From Pelotomaculum thermopropionicum SI (GTDB taxonomy: Bacteria > Bacillota > Desulfotomaculia > Desulfotomaculales > Pelotomaculaceae): DNA of 64,000 bases. A program made the position numbers and the translations under genes. The stretch spans positions 744,001-808,000 of the forward strand of contig AP009389.1 of NCBI GenBank assembly GCA_000010565.1, in the 5' to 3' direction. The notes beneath the pieces are model-generated. The model did not search any database. It saw only the letters and a list, made by a program, of their open reading frames with translations, and had not been told where the DNA came from. Below, in pieces: positions 7,717 through 15,582 of the stretch (the stretch's first letter is position 1; the number at the start of each line of letters is the position of its first letter).

Positions 7717-7894
7717 GGGCGGCCGGGAGCACCTTTTCGTGGATATCTTCAACCACATCGACTTTGACCGCACGGTTCCCAGGGGCACTCTGGTCCTCAA
7801 GATAAACGGCGCCGCGGCCAGGTACACCGACGTCTTAAAAGATAACGACGACATTGAGATTTACTGGGAAGGCCATGATGAAAGAACTGACTAG
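7690..7894 (+). other. Out-of-frame 3' end of the FtsA-like gene
   Basis: After skipping the C at 7693, the sequence reads VNGRPVQLEGGREHLFVDI and continues with LKINGAAARYTDVLKDNDD to a TAG at 7892-7894. The NG...DND-x-I pattern is one more copy of the repeats in the preceding protein. The intact product would have about 681 residues. Confidence 0.75.
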
Positions 7895-7912
7895 ATTTTT
7901 AGGGGTGGCGGC

Positions 7913-8695
7913 ATGTTTTATATCGGTACGGCCGGCTACAGTTACCAGGACTGGGTGGGCACCGTCTACCCGGCGGGGACGAAGAAAGAGGACATGCTGA
8001 AGCTGTATGCCGGCGAATTCAATTTCAGCGAGATCAACTCCACCTACTACCACCTGCCGGGCCGGAGGATGACGGAGGCGCTGGCCGCAAAAACACCGCC
8101 CGGCTTTCGTTTTGCCGTCAAGGCATTTCAGCAGATGACCCATGCCAGGGACGGCGGGCCGGAAGTTTTCCGCCGGTTTGCCGAAGCCTTACGCCCTCTG
8201 GCCGGGTCCGGCAGGCTGGCCTGCGTGCTGGCCCAGTTCCCGTATTCCTTTCACAATACTCCGGAAAACCGCGATTACCTGAAGAAGTTCCGCCATCTGC
8301 TGCCGGACCTGCCGGTGGCGGTGGAGTTCCGCAATGCCCGCTGGGTGGCCGGAGAAACCTTTGAGCTTTTGAGGGAAGAGGGCCTGGCCTACGTTTGCGT
8401 CGACGAGCCGGCCCTGAAGGGCCTGGTGAGGGCTGTGGCGGTAGTGACGGCGCCTTTTGCCTACGTCCGTTTCCACGGGCGCAATGCCGCCAGGTGGTAC
8501 GACCATAAGGAGTCGTACCAGAGATATGATTACCTGTACACGGCGGACGAACTGAAGGAATGGCTGCCGCGGGTGGCCGCGCTGCGGGAAAAGGCCGGCG
8601 AGGTTTACATCAGCTTTAACAACCACTACCGCGGCCAGGCCGTGGCCAACGCCAGAATGTTCAGGGACATGATCGGCACGGCCGGAATTATCTAA
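7913..8695 (+). CDS. DUF72 (YecE-like) family protein
   Basis: A 260-residue protein of the widespread DUF72 family, a TIM-barrel fold with no settled function. Landmarks are the N-terminal YIGTAGYSYQDW, the EINSTYYHLP segment, RFAVKAFQ, the VEFRNARW strand, VCVDEP and the C-terminal YVRFHGRN. It starts at ATG 7913 behind AGGGGTGGCGG, 18 bases after the end of the FtsA-like frame, so it may be co-transcribed with it. A terminator follows at 8778. The length is normal and nothing is missing. Confidence 0.85.
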   Translation: MFYIGTAGYSYQDWVGTVYPAGTKKEDMLKLYAGEFNFSEINSTYYHLPGRRMTEALAAKTPPGFRFAVKAFQQMTHARDGGPEVFRRFAEALRPLAGSGRLACVLAQFPYSFHNTPENRDYLKKFRHLLPDLPVAVEFRNARWVAGETFELLREEGLAYVCVDEPALKGLVRAVAVVTAPFAYVRFHGRNAARWYDHKESYQRYDYLYTADELKEWLPRVAALREKAGEVYISFNNHYRGQAVANARMFRDMIGTAGII

Positions 8696-8777
8696 TCTTG
8701 ACCTGGGCAGGAGAATTTTCGGCAGGTACATTGATGAAAGTTGAAATGTAATGCCGTTGCTTCAAGAGTTTGAATCT

Positions 8778-8805
8778 CCGGCCTTAAAAAAGCCGGGTTT
8801 TTTTT
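8778..8805 (+). terminator. Rho-independent terminator
   Basis: CCGGC (8778-8782) pairs with GCCGG (8792-8796), with further A-T pairing inside, followed by eight T residues. It ends the DUF72 transcript. Confidence 0.8.
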
Positions 8806-8870
8806 GCCGGGGCGGGGGATAATACTTTAAAACTTTTTATTCAAGTGTTATTGAAGGGGGTTTGAAGGCA

Positions 8871-9812
8871 ATGCAGGGAGCGCCCGGGCGGAAAGTTGCG
8901 GTGGTAGGTGCCGGGGCGGTAGGGTCTGCCGCGGCCTATGCCCTGACCATAAGCGGCCTTGCCACCGAACTGCTGCTGGTCGACATCAACGAAGCTAAGG
9001 CCGAAGGGGAGGCAATGGACCTGGCGCACGCCGCCGCCTTCATCAAGCCGGTCAGGATTTACGCCGGCACATATGAAGACTGCCGGGATGCTTCAATTAT
9101 TATTTTTACCGCCGGGGCAAGCCAGAAGCCTGGTGAGTCAAGGCTGGACCTGCTTCACAAAAATTACGCCGTATTAAAGGAAACTCTGCCCAGAATTCTG
9201 CGCGGCGGCGAGAGCATACTCCTTATGGTCAGCAACCCGGTGGACGTGCTGACCTATGCCGCCTTGAAAATAACCGGCCTTCCGCCCGAAAGGGTTTTCG
9301 GCTCCGGGACGGTGCTGGACAGCTCCCGTTTCCGGCACAGCCTGAGCCGCCATTGCGGCGCCGCGCCGCGAAACATCCACGCCTATGTGGTGGGGGAGCA
9401 CGGAGACAGCGAGGTATTGCTGTGGAGCATTGCCAATGTTGCCGGCATAGGGATTGACCGTTACTGCGAGCTGGCCGGCATACCCCCGGTAAACCGCCGG
9501 GAAGTTGACAGGCAGGTCAGGAATGCAGGATACGAAATAATCAGCCGCAAGGGAGCCACCTATTATGCCGTAAGCCTGGCGGTAAAGCGGATCTGCGAAA
9601 GCATCATCCGGGACGAAAATACCGTTATGACCGTAAGCGGCCTGATTGACGGCCAGTACGGCATCAGGGACTGCTGCCTGAGCCTGCCCGCTGCAGTCAG
9701 CTCGAAAGGCCGCGGCCGCGCCCTGGAGCTTCCCCTGTCCGCGCATGAGGAGGAAGCCTTAAGGCGTTCGGCGGAAATTTTAAAAACCGCCATAAAAGAA
9801 ATAAATTTATAA
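8871..9812 (+). CDS. ldh: L-lactate dehydrogenase
   Basis: A 313-residue member of the lactate/malate dehydrogenase family, which interconverts pyruvate and L-lactate with NAD(H). The dinucleotide motif GAGAVG is at about residues 14-19, and the acidic LLVDIN marks NAD preference. The substrate loop reads ASQKPGESRLDLL: Gln at the specificity position indicates lactate dehydrogenase, where malate dehydrogenases have Arg. The catalytic VGEHGDSEV is intact. ATG 8871 is preferred because the GGGGG at 8856-8860 is well spaced; TTG 8862 is in frame but too close. No allosteric fructose-bisphosphate signature was judged. It is monocistronic, with a terminator upstream and an AT-rich gap downstream. 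Confidence 0.88.
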   Translation: MQGAPGRKVAVVGAGAVGSAAAYALTISGLATELLLVDINEAKAEGEAMDLAHAAAFIKPVRIYAGTYEDCRDASIIIFTAGASQKPGESRLDLLHKNYAVLKETLPRILRGGESILLMVSNPVDVLTYAALKITGLPPERVFGSGTVLDSSRFRHSLSRHCGAAPRNIHAYVVGEHGDSEVLLWSIANVAGIGIDRYCELAGIPPVNRREVDRQVRNAGYEIISRKGATYYAVSLAVKRICESIIRDENTVMTVSGLIDGQYGIRDCCLSLPAAVSSKGRGRALELPLSAHEEEALRRSAEILKTAIKEINL

Positions 9813-9953
9813 AATTTAAAACCACCCGCTTTTTTTCTTATTACCCTTCCTAATCATTTCCGGCAAAACGCTGCAACATTTTTATTCCCCGGTTTCTGAT
9901 AAATTTTAAAAATAAATAATTTTTTGAGAAAAAAAAGAAAATAATTCCATTGA

Positions 9954-9982
9954 CAAGGATTTTTTTACAAAACGACGAAATT
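9954..9982 (+). promoter_or_regulatory. Weak sigma-H-like promoter before the KaiC operon
   Basis: CAAGGATTT (9954-9962), 11-bp spacer, GACGAAATT (9974-9982). It matches the sigma-H pattern except for one base in each element. A TTGACA (9950-9955) is present without a convincing -10. The AT-rich gap 9813-10022 holds no gene. Confidence 0.3.
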
Positions 9983-10022
9983 AAGGGTTTGACAGCATGT
10001 TGCACAGAAAGGGGGCAGTCTG

Positions 10023-11405
10023 TTGGATAAGGTGCCTACTGGGATAAAAGGATTCGATGAGTTGCTGCTTGGCGGAATTGTACGGGGCAATGCGGTGCTG
10101 GTGGAAGGGGTTCCCGGCGCGGGCAAGACAACTTTTGGAATAGAATTTATCTACCGCGGTATTACCGAGTTCGGAGAGCCCGGGGTGATTGTCACCTGTG
10201 AGCAACTGCCGCAGTCCATGTACCGCGACGCACTCAACTTCGGCTGGGACCTTCGGGCTCTGGAAGAAGCCGGCAAGCTGCGCATTCTGTGCACCTCTCC
10301 GGAAGTGCTGGCAGATCCGGAGGTAAATCTGGTCGAAGAGGTTGCCCGGGAGGTGGGTGCCAGGCGGATTTTGGTTGACAGCATCAGCCATTTCCGGAGC
10401 GTTTTTGACGATCCGCTTTCGCTGCGCAGGCTGGTTTACGGCTTTTGCAACGGCCTGCGCCGCCTGGGGCTGACCGCCTTGCTGGTCAAGGAGCGGGAAA
10501 ATGAAGGCAACCGGGAGTACGCTTTTGAGGAATATGTGGTGGATGCGGTAATCCGCCTGGAGAACAAAGAAAGGCCGGGCCTGCATCGCCACCGGGTGCT
10601 GGAAATCAGCAAAACGCGGGGGCAGGAGCATATTCCGGGCAAACACACTTTTCGCATTACCGACGAAGGAATTAAGGTTTTTGCCCTGACCGGTACAAAA
10701 AATTTTACCGGCAGAGCACATGAAAATGAATTGCTACACACCGGCGTGCCGGGGCTCGATAACCTTTTGCGGGGCGGCCTGCCCCGGGGCGCTTGCGTCA
10801 CCGTGGTGGGCGGCTCGGGAACCGGCAAAACCTTGCTTGGGATGCAGTTCCTGGCCAGAGGAGCCCTGGATTACGGGGAGAAAGGGATTTTCTTGTCCCT
10901 GGAGGAAATACCGTCCCACATAATGGCTAACGCCCGCCATTTCAACTGGGATCTGCACACCCTTCAGGAGCAGGGGATGATTAAGATTATCTACATGCCT
11001 CTTTCTGAGATGGAAATTGACGAAACTATTATCGGTCTGGGCGAGCAGGCCGGGACTTTCGGGGCCAGCCGGCTGGTAATAGACTCAATTTACGGATTGC
11101 TTTCCCGCATTGACAATGCCGCCGTCCTGCATGAGAAATTGTACAGCCTTGTCACCCATTTAAACAGCCTCAACTGCACCACCCTGCTGATCAGCCCGGC
11201 TTGGGAGACTGCGGCCGGCGGAAAGGCCGAGGTTATTCACTCGGTGGTACAGGGTACGATCCTGCTCAAGTCCAATATGCTGCAGAACCGCCGGGTAAGG
11301 CAGTTGGAGATTTATAAGATGCGGGGGGTAAACCACGCTACGGGCAACCACCTGCTCGAGATCGGTGACTCAGGCATGCAAGTGTTCCCCCGGTTGGGAG
11401 GGTAG
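10023..11405 (+). CDS. Double-domain KaiC-like RecA-superfamily ATPase
   Basis: A 460-residue protein with two tandem KaiC/RadA-type domains. Walker A motifs are GVPGAGKT (residues 29-36) and GGSGTGKT (263-270); the Walker B strands are RRILVDSISH and SRLVIDSIYG. In cyanobacterial KaiC a Glu-Glu pair follows Walker A; here domain two keeps it (LSLEEIPSH) but domain one has CEQLPQ, so the two domains may differ in activity. The domain-two phosphorylation motif of clock KaiC is not seen, and no kaiA or kaiB is nearby. TTG 10023 follows AAAGGGGG. It is the first gene of a five-gene operon ending with a histidine kinase, so a signalling role is inferred. Confidence 0.85.
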   Translation: MDKVPTGIKGFDELLLGGIVRGNAVLVEGVPGAGKTTFGIEFIYRGITEFGEPGVIVTCEQLPQSMYRDALNFGWDLRALEEAGKLRILCTSPEVLADPEVNLVEEVAREVGARRILVDSISHFRSVFDDPLSLRRLVYGFCNGLRRLGLTALLVKERENEGNREYAFEEYVVDAVIRLENKERPGLHRHRVLEISKTRGQEHIPGKHTFRITDEGIKVFALTGTKNFTGRAHENELLHTGVPGLDNLLRGGLPRGACVTVVGGSGTGKTLLGMQFLARGALDYGEKGIFLSLEEIPSHIMANARHFNWDLHTLQEQGMIKIIYMPLSEMEIDETIIGLGEQAGTFGASRLVIDSIYGLLSRIDNAAVLHEKLYSLVTHLNSLNCTTLLISPAWETAAGGKAEVIHSVVQGTILLKSNMLQNRRVRQLEIYKMRGVNHATGNHLLEIGDSGMQVFPRLGG

Positions 11406-11411
11406 AATGCG

Positions 11412-12131
11412 ATGCAAAGAGCATTTTTTGGAGTAGAAGGCCTCGATCACAAGCTGGAAAAAGGGCTGGCTTACGGGTCTCAGATCATGGTGGAGGGGGA
11501 TTCAGGTGTCGGCAAGACCGTACTGGCGGGGGAGTTTATAAAAGAGGGCCTGCGCTGCGGCGATACCTGCATTTATGTGGCTTGTGACGAGCCTCCGGCG
11601 GTAATGCGCGAGCACCTGTTGAGCTTCAAGGTGGGAACTCCTGCTTACGAGGAAACGGGCAGGCTGATTTTCATCGATGCTTATGAAGAAAACGGCAGCA
11701 AGGAAAAGCATTCCCTTTCCGATCACCGCAACCTGGAAAAGTATTTTGCCCTGGAATCGGAGGTGCTGCACCGCTTGAGCGGGCGCAGGGTAAGGCTGGT
11801 GGTGGACAGTTTAAGCACCCTCTTTACCATGATTGATCCCGCTGACATACTTGATTTTCACCGCACCAGGATTAAGCAGCTCCGCAGAAACAGAATCCTG
11901 GCGATGGATATTTTCGTAAGCGGCGTTTTGGAACCCAGGCTGATGACCATAACCGGCCACCTTTACAATTTTATTCTGAAAATGAATTTCGGCGGGGCCA
12001 GGCACAGTTCCGTCCGCATAATGCAGATTGGCAAGGTAAAAAGCCAGCAGTTTGTATCGTCCCGTCATATTTTTACAATTAATCCCGTATACGGCATTTT
12101 AGTTTCTCCTGACATGGGGGTGATTGAATGA
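11412..12131 (+). CDS. Single-domain KaiC-like ATPase
   Basis: A 239-residue protein with one KaiC-type domain. Walker A is GDSGVGKT near residues 29-36 and Walker B is VRLVVDSLSTLF. The position of the KaiC Glu pair reads VACDEPPAV, that is Asp-Glu. Such single-domain proteins in archaea and bacteria are often called RAD55-like or circadian-clock-like ATPases without proven clock function. It begins 6 bases after the double-domain gene and overlaps the next gene in an ATGA arrangement, implying coupled synthesis. It may form mixed hexamers with the upstream protein or regulate it. Confidence 0.85.
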   Translation: MQRAFFGVEGLDHKLEKGLAYGSQIMVEGDSGVGKTVLAGEFIKEGLRCGDTCIYVACDEPPAVMREHLLSFKVGTPAYEETGRLIFIDAYEENGSKEKHSLSDHRNLEKYFALESEVLHRLSGRRVRLVVDSLSTLFTMIDPADILDFHRTRIKQLRRNRILAMDIFVSGVLEPRLMTITGHLYNFILKMNFGGARHSSVRIMQIGKVKSQQFVSSRHIFTINPVYGILVSPDMGVIE

Positions 12132-13150
12132 CCGGCAGTGGAGAAATTTCTAAAAAAATAATTAATTATTTATATATAAGCATTTGCAAGACGATGAAGC
12201 ATGTACCCTTCAGCGGCCGGCACTGGCTGGAGCAGATTATGATGGGCCCGGCCCAGTACGTCCTTGAGGAGTACAGAGACAGGCTGGAATTTGCTTCAAA
12301 AAAGCCCGTCGATATTTGCCGGACCTTTCTTGAATTCCTGCACGTCGAAGGTTTTTTGAACGTTGACGATTACCGCCTGGAGGAGTCGGGTGAAAAAATA
12401 CTGGTGGAGGTTAAGCGCGACAACTGTGTTTACCGGGACTACTGCATGCGTGCCACGGTCGAGGACTTATTGTTTTACTGCGCCCGGGTCGGCACCTTCC
12501 AGACGGTATTGCAAAATGTGCTGGGCACATATTATTCTGCTTCAATTAAGGTAGACGCGAAAGGAATCTGCCACGGCAAGCTTTTCCCCGACGCTGCGCC
12601 GAAAGAAGAAATCGTTTCGCGGGAAGGGCACGTCCTGAAGGTGGCCGGCCGGCGGGCGGTCCTTCTTCCCCAGGAATTATACGCCTACCTGATGATGTCG
12701 GTGCGGGATCACGCCCCCCATGCCTTAAGGCATGTTCTTTATGACGCCGGGTACCGGACGGGGCTGGGCTTAGCCCGTAAAACCATGAACTTATACTCAG
12801 ACAAGGAGGAGTGCTTACGGTTGCTGATGGAAGTAATTAAAAACGACGGGCTGGGCAGTACGGAACTGGTTTCCCTTAACCCGTCCCGCGGCAGGGCCAG
12901 GATCAGGTGTTATGATTCTTTCCAGGTAGCCATTTCAAGCGAGTATGGGCACCTCTACCGCGCACCGCAGGTGACCTGCGACCTGCTGCGCGGCGTGTTT
13001 GCCGCCTATCTGAGCGTTTTGTTTGAAAAAGAAATAATCTGCGAGGAGATGAGTTGTCAGTCAATAGGGGGAAATTACTGTGAATTTCTGGCCTTGCCCC
13101 TGCCTGATAACCTGGCGGAAAAGGGTGAGGCCAGTGGCAGGAAAAATTAA
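12128..13150 (+). CDS. V4R-domain protein
   Basis: A 340-residue soluble protein. The C-terminal 100 residues have the V4R (4-vinyl reductase) pattern: a DSFQVAISSE region, CDLLRGVFAAYL, then EEMSCQSIGGNYCEF with the paired cysteines. V4R domains bind small hydrophobic molecules or metals and are found in regulators next to sigma54 or kinase domains. The N-terminal 230 residues are not recognised; they contain several Cys residues (NCVYRDYCM) that could bind a cofactor. It overlaps the single KaiC gene by 4 bases and is overlapped by the wHTH gene. A sensory role feeding the KaiC ATPases or the kinase is inferred. Confidence 0.75.
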   Translation: MTGSGEISKKIINYLYISICKTMKHVPFSGRHWLEQIMMGPAQYVLEEYRDRLEFASKKPVDICRTFLEFLHVEGFLNVDDYRLEESGEKILVEVKRDNCVYRDYCMRATVEDLLFYCARVGTFQTVLQNVLGTYYSASIKVDAKGICHGKLFPDAAPKEEIVSREGHVLKVAGRRAVLLPQELYAYLMMSVRDHAPHALRHVLYDAGYRTGLGLARKTMNLYSDKEECLRLLMEVIKNDGLGSTELVSLNPSRGRARIRCYDSFQVAISSEYGHLYRAPQVTCDLLRGVFAAYLSVLFEKEIICEEMSCQSIGGNYCEFLALPLPDNLAEKGEASGRKN

Positions 13151-13448
13151 TGAAGAGCTGGATCAAATTTTGCAGAGCGTTGTCCGGATTGAACTGCTGA
13201 CCTTCTTCCAGGCCAATCCGCATACCCGCGACACTGCTGACGGTTTGGCCCTCCGCCTGCACCGTCCCCGGCACCAGGTGGAAATGGCCCTCAATGCCCT
13301 TAGCGCCCTCGGCATACTGGAAATGTCGAGTCGAAGGGTGACCATTTACCGCCTTCGCAACAGCGATTTGATCACCAGTTACTTACAGGAACAGGCCGGA
13401 AAGGACGTATCCGGGCCGACCTGCAGGCAGGATTGGACCTTTGGGTAA
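13134..13448 (+). CDS. Winged-helix transcriptional regulator
   Basis: A 104-residue protein with a winged helix at residues 15-80. The segment DTADGLALRLHRPRHQVEMAL is the helix-turn-helix, and ILEMSSRRVTIYRL forms the wing. It belongs to the broad ArsR/MarR-like group, but no metal-binding signature is seen. GTG 13134 follows GGTGAGG at a good distance; the frame is open upstream but only as a shadow of the V4R gene. It overlaps the V4R gene by 17 bases and the kinase follows directly. Its target is unknown; the AT-rich promoter region at 9.9 kb is a candidate. Confidence 0.75.
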   Translation: MAGKINEELDQILQSVVRIELLTFFQANPHTRDTADGLALRLHRPRHQVEMALNALSALGILEMSSRRVTIYRLRNSDLITSYLQEQAGKDVSGPTCRQDWTFG

Positions 13449-13461
13449 GGGAGGCGGTTGT

Positions 13462-14511
13462 ATGGCAGATTTAACAGATGATTGGTTGCGCCTGGCCGCT
13501 GAACAGATGCCGCTGGGTTTGCTGGCAGTTGACCGGGAGGGCCGGGTCAGGGTCTTTAACAGGGTATTGTCCGGGTTGACCGGATTAAGGCAGGATGAAG
13601 TCCTGGAGCGGCCGTTCCGGAAAGTCTTTGATTGCCGGGAGCCCGGCCTTAACAAACTTTTGCAAACCCTTGCCACCGGCAGGGAATTCAAGGATTTGCA
13701 GCCCCGTGCCATCATCCCGAACCTGGAACTTGCCAATTACACGGCGAGCACACATGCCATATCCGGTGAAGGCGGCCGTACAGCAGGTGCAATGGCCCTG
13801 TTCCTGCCGGCGGGGCGCCTGCAGGAACTGGAAAACGCCGTTATTAAAGCCGAAAGGCTGGCCATTTTAGGGCAACTGGCTGCGGGAATGGTGCATGAAA
13901 TCAGGAACCCGCTCACGGTAATCGGCGGATTTATGCAATTATTACAAAAATTATTGGACGGTAATCCCAAGGAAAAGTATATCCACATAATTCTGGCCGA
14001 ATTGAAACACGTAAACAATCTGATTTCAGAATTTTTGCAACTGGCCAAGCCGGGCTGTTCCAGGCGGGCTCCTTGTTCGATTGAAAAATTAATCAAAGAC
14101 GTGGTTATGCTGGTGGAAAGCGAGGCGTACCTGCGCAAGCTGGAAATCGACCTGGCCGTAACAGGCGGCATTCCGCCTGTAATGGGAGACGGTGAACAGT
14201 TAAAACAGGTTTTCCTGAATTTCATTAAAAACTCCTTTGACGCTCTTTCCCCCGGCGGGAAACTGGTTTTGGAAACCGCCTGGGACAGGCGGGAAGGGTT
14301 CGTGCGGATTGTATTCAAAGACAATGGGGCCGGCATGGACGAAGAAACATTAAAGAGCATATTTAATCCCTTTTTTACCACCAAGGAGAACGGTACCGGC
14401 CTGGGCATGTTCATAAACAAAAAAATTATTGACAATCACGGCGGCCGCATAGAGATTCAGAGCGAGCAGGGGAAGGGTACAACGGTAACGGTACTGTTGC
14501 CGGCAATTTAA
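13462..14511 (+). CDS. PAS-domain sensor histidine kinase (orphan)
   Basis: A 349-residue soluble kinase. A PAS domain spans about residues 9-118. The HisKA helix carries the phospho-acceptor H145 in GMVHEIRNPLT. The ATPase domain shows the N box (FLNFIKNSFDAL), the G1 box (DNGAGM) and GTGLGM. No membrane segment is present, so it senses an internal signal. The arrangement resembles Bacillus sporulation kinases such as KinA and KinE, and no response regulator follows it. The Spo0F-like protein at 3.4 kb is a possible partner, which is inference only. ATG 13462 is chosen behind GGGAGG; it is the last gene of the KaiC operon. Confidence 0.88.
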   Translation: MADLTDDWLRLAAEQMPLGLLAVDREGRVRVFNRVLSGLTGLRQDEVLERPFRKVFDCREPGLNKLLQTLATGREFKDLQPRAIIPNLELANYTASTHAISGEGGRTAGAMALFLPAGRLQELENAVIKAERLAILGQLAAGMVHEIRNPLTVIGGFMQLLQKLLDGNPKEKYIHIILAELKHVNNLISEFLQLAKPGCSRRAPCSIEKLIKDVVMLVESEAYLRKLEIDLAVTGGIPPVMGDGEQLKQVFLNFIKNSFDALSPGGKLVLETAWDRREGFVRIVFKDNGAGMDEETLKSIFNPFFTTKENGTGLGMFINKKIIDNHGGRIEIQSEQGKGTTVTVLLPAI

Positions 14512-14520
14512 AATTTGCCC

Positions 14521-14548
14521 TTGCGTTAAAGTTTCTTTTGGGTATAAT
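14521..14548 (+). promoter_or_regulatory. Promoter of tRNA-Arg(CCG)
   Basis: TTGCGT (14521-14526), 16-bp spacer, perfect TATAAT (14543-14548), about 31 bases before the tRNA. Confidence 0.7.
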
Positions 14549-14579
14549 AGTATAGTGACACCTTAAGAATTTAAATATT

Positions 14580-14654
<75 letters not shown>

Positions 14655-14665
14655 GTAAAACACCT

Positions 14666-14700
14666 GAAAGCCTTGAAAATCAAGGCTTTCTTAATTTTAG
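14666..14700 (+). terminator. Terminator of tRNA-Arg
   Basis: GAAAGCCTTG (14666-14675) and CAAGGCTTTC (14681-14690) form a perfect 10-bp stem, followed by TTAATTTT. Confidence 0.85.
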
Positions 14701-14722
14701 AACAGAAGAAAGGCCGGGCATA

Positions 14723-14750
14723 GGGTTCCGCAAGGAACCCTTATTTTATT
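14723..14750 (+). terminator. Second intrinsic terminator
   Basis: GGGTTCC (14723-14729), GNRA loop GCAA, GGAACCC (14734-14740), followed by TTATTTTATT. No gene lies between this and the tRNA terminator, so it may be left over from a lost gene. Confidence 0.7.
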
Positions 14751-14767
14751 GGGGTTTCCGTAACTAT

Positions 14768-14810
14768 GCAGACCAAGAGGCAGACCACAGGCAGACCAAA
14801 AGGCAGACCG
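14768..14810 (+). repeat. Four short GCAGACC repeats
   Basis: GCAGACCA or GCAGACCG occurs at 14768, 14780, 14791 and 14803, spaced 11-12 bases. Apart from this and the terminators, the stretch 14655-14926 holds no recognisable gene; one frame reads GRPKGRPNTR, which could be the tail of a lost recombinase. Confidence 0.55.
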
Positions 14811-14926
14811 AACACGCGGGCGTCCGGGCCGGGCGGGGCGCGGGTCCGGGGTGTTCGGGAAGAATAAAGAACCCCCCGCGCCAAGGTGAGTGGGGCTTTT
14901 TGTATAGTGCGGTCAATAAAGAGACT

Positions 14927-14964
14927 TTGCTTTTTCTTTTGCATAGTATATACTATGTATATAC
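14927..14964 (+). promoter_or_regulatory. Promoter and double palindromic operator of mazEF
   Basis: TTGCTT (14927-14932), 16-bp spacer, TATACT (14949-14954). The 8-bp palindrome GTATATAC occurs twice (14946-14953 and 14957-14964), one helical turn apart, over and just after the -10. This is a natural site for MazE or MazEF autorepression. Confidence 0.65.
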
Positions 14965-14982
14965 TAAAGGTGGTGAATAATA

Positions 14983-15219
14983 ATGCTGCAATCACGAATT
15001 GTAAAGTGGGGCAACAGTCTGGGGGTGCGCATCCCTGTATCGGTAGCTAAAAAAGTAGGCCTTGTCGAAGGTGCGGCAGTTGACTTCCAGGTTGAAAAAG
15101 ACGCTCTAATAATACGCCGTAAAAAATACTGCCTGGCAGAATTTCTATCCCGCATCACCCCCGAGAACGTGCATGGTGAAGTCGATACAGGAAGCCCGGT
15201 AGGTAGGGAAATATGGTAG
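14983..15219 (+). CDS. mazE: AbrB-fold MazE-type antitoxin
   Basis: A 78-residue protein beginning MLQSRIVKWGNSLGVRIP, the signature of the MazE branch of swapped-hairpin AbrB DNA-binding proteins. The C-terminal third (LSRITPENVHGEVDTGSP) matches the flexible toxin-binding tail of MazE. It starts at ATG 14983 behind AAAGGTGGTG and overlaps the toxin start by 7 bases. It probably represses its own promoter at the GTATATAC palindromes. The gene lies just after tRNA-Arg, in an accessory patch. Confidence 0.9.
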   Translation: MLQSRIVKWGNSLGVRIPVSVAKKVGLVEGAAVDFQVEKDALIIRRKKYCLAEFLSRITPENVHGEVDTGSPVGREIW

Positions 15220-15581
15220 CGTCTGGTGTTTATGTTCCTGAGCGGGGCGATGTTGTTTGGCTTCAATTCGACCCGCAGGCCGGACACGAACAGGCAGGCA
15301 AACGCCCCGCCCTGGTGATTTCCCCCAGGCCTTACAATGAGAAGGTGGGACTGGCGCTTATGTGCCCAATCACTTCCAGAGTAAAAGGCTACCCGTTTGA
15401 GGTTTCGCTGCCTGCTGACCTGGCGGTTTCCGGGGTCGTCCTGGCCGACCAGGTTAAGAGCCTTGACTGGCAGGCGCGCCGGGCGCAGTTTGCCTGCAAG
15501 GCCCCTGTGGAAGCAGTGGAGGATGTTGTTATGAAAATCCTGGTGCTTATATCGCCGGAAGAGATTAGACTGTTTGAGTAA
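15213..15581 (+). CDS. mazF: MazF/ChpB-type mRNA interferase toxin
   Basis: A 122-residue toxin with PERGDVVWLQFDPQAGHEQ and RPALVISPRPYN, closer to Escherichia coli MazF/ChpB than to the EndoA toxin at 1.7 kb. PITSRVKGYPFEV and LADQVKSLDW are further family motifs. It is coupled to mazE by overlap. Two different MazF toxins in one 14-kb interval, paired with antitoxins of different folds, is notable. A truncated transposase begins immediately downstream. Confidence 0.92.
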   Translation: MVASGVYVPERGDVVWLQFDPQAGHEQAGKRPALVISPRPYNEKVGLALMCPITSRVKGYPFEVSLPADLAVSGVVLADQVKSLDWQARRAQFACKAPVEAVEDVVMKILVLISPEEIRLFE

Positions 15582-15582
15582 A

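Noticed and set aside
10023-12131. Circadian clock (KaiABC)
   Set aside because: No kaiA or kaiB, no clock phosphorylation motif, and one domain lacks the Glu pair. Only KaiC-like ATPase is supported.
14768-14810. CRISPR array
   Set aside because: Units are too short and closely spaced, and no cas gene is present.
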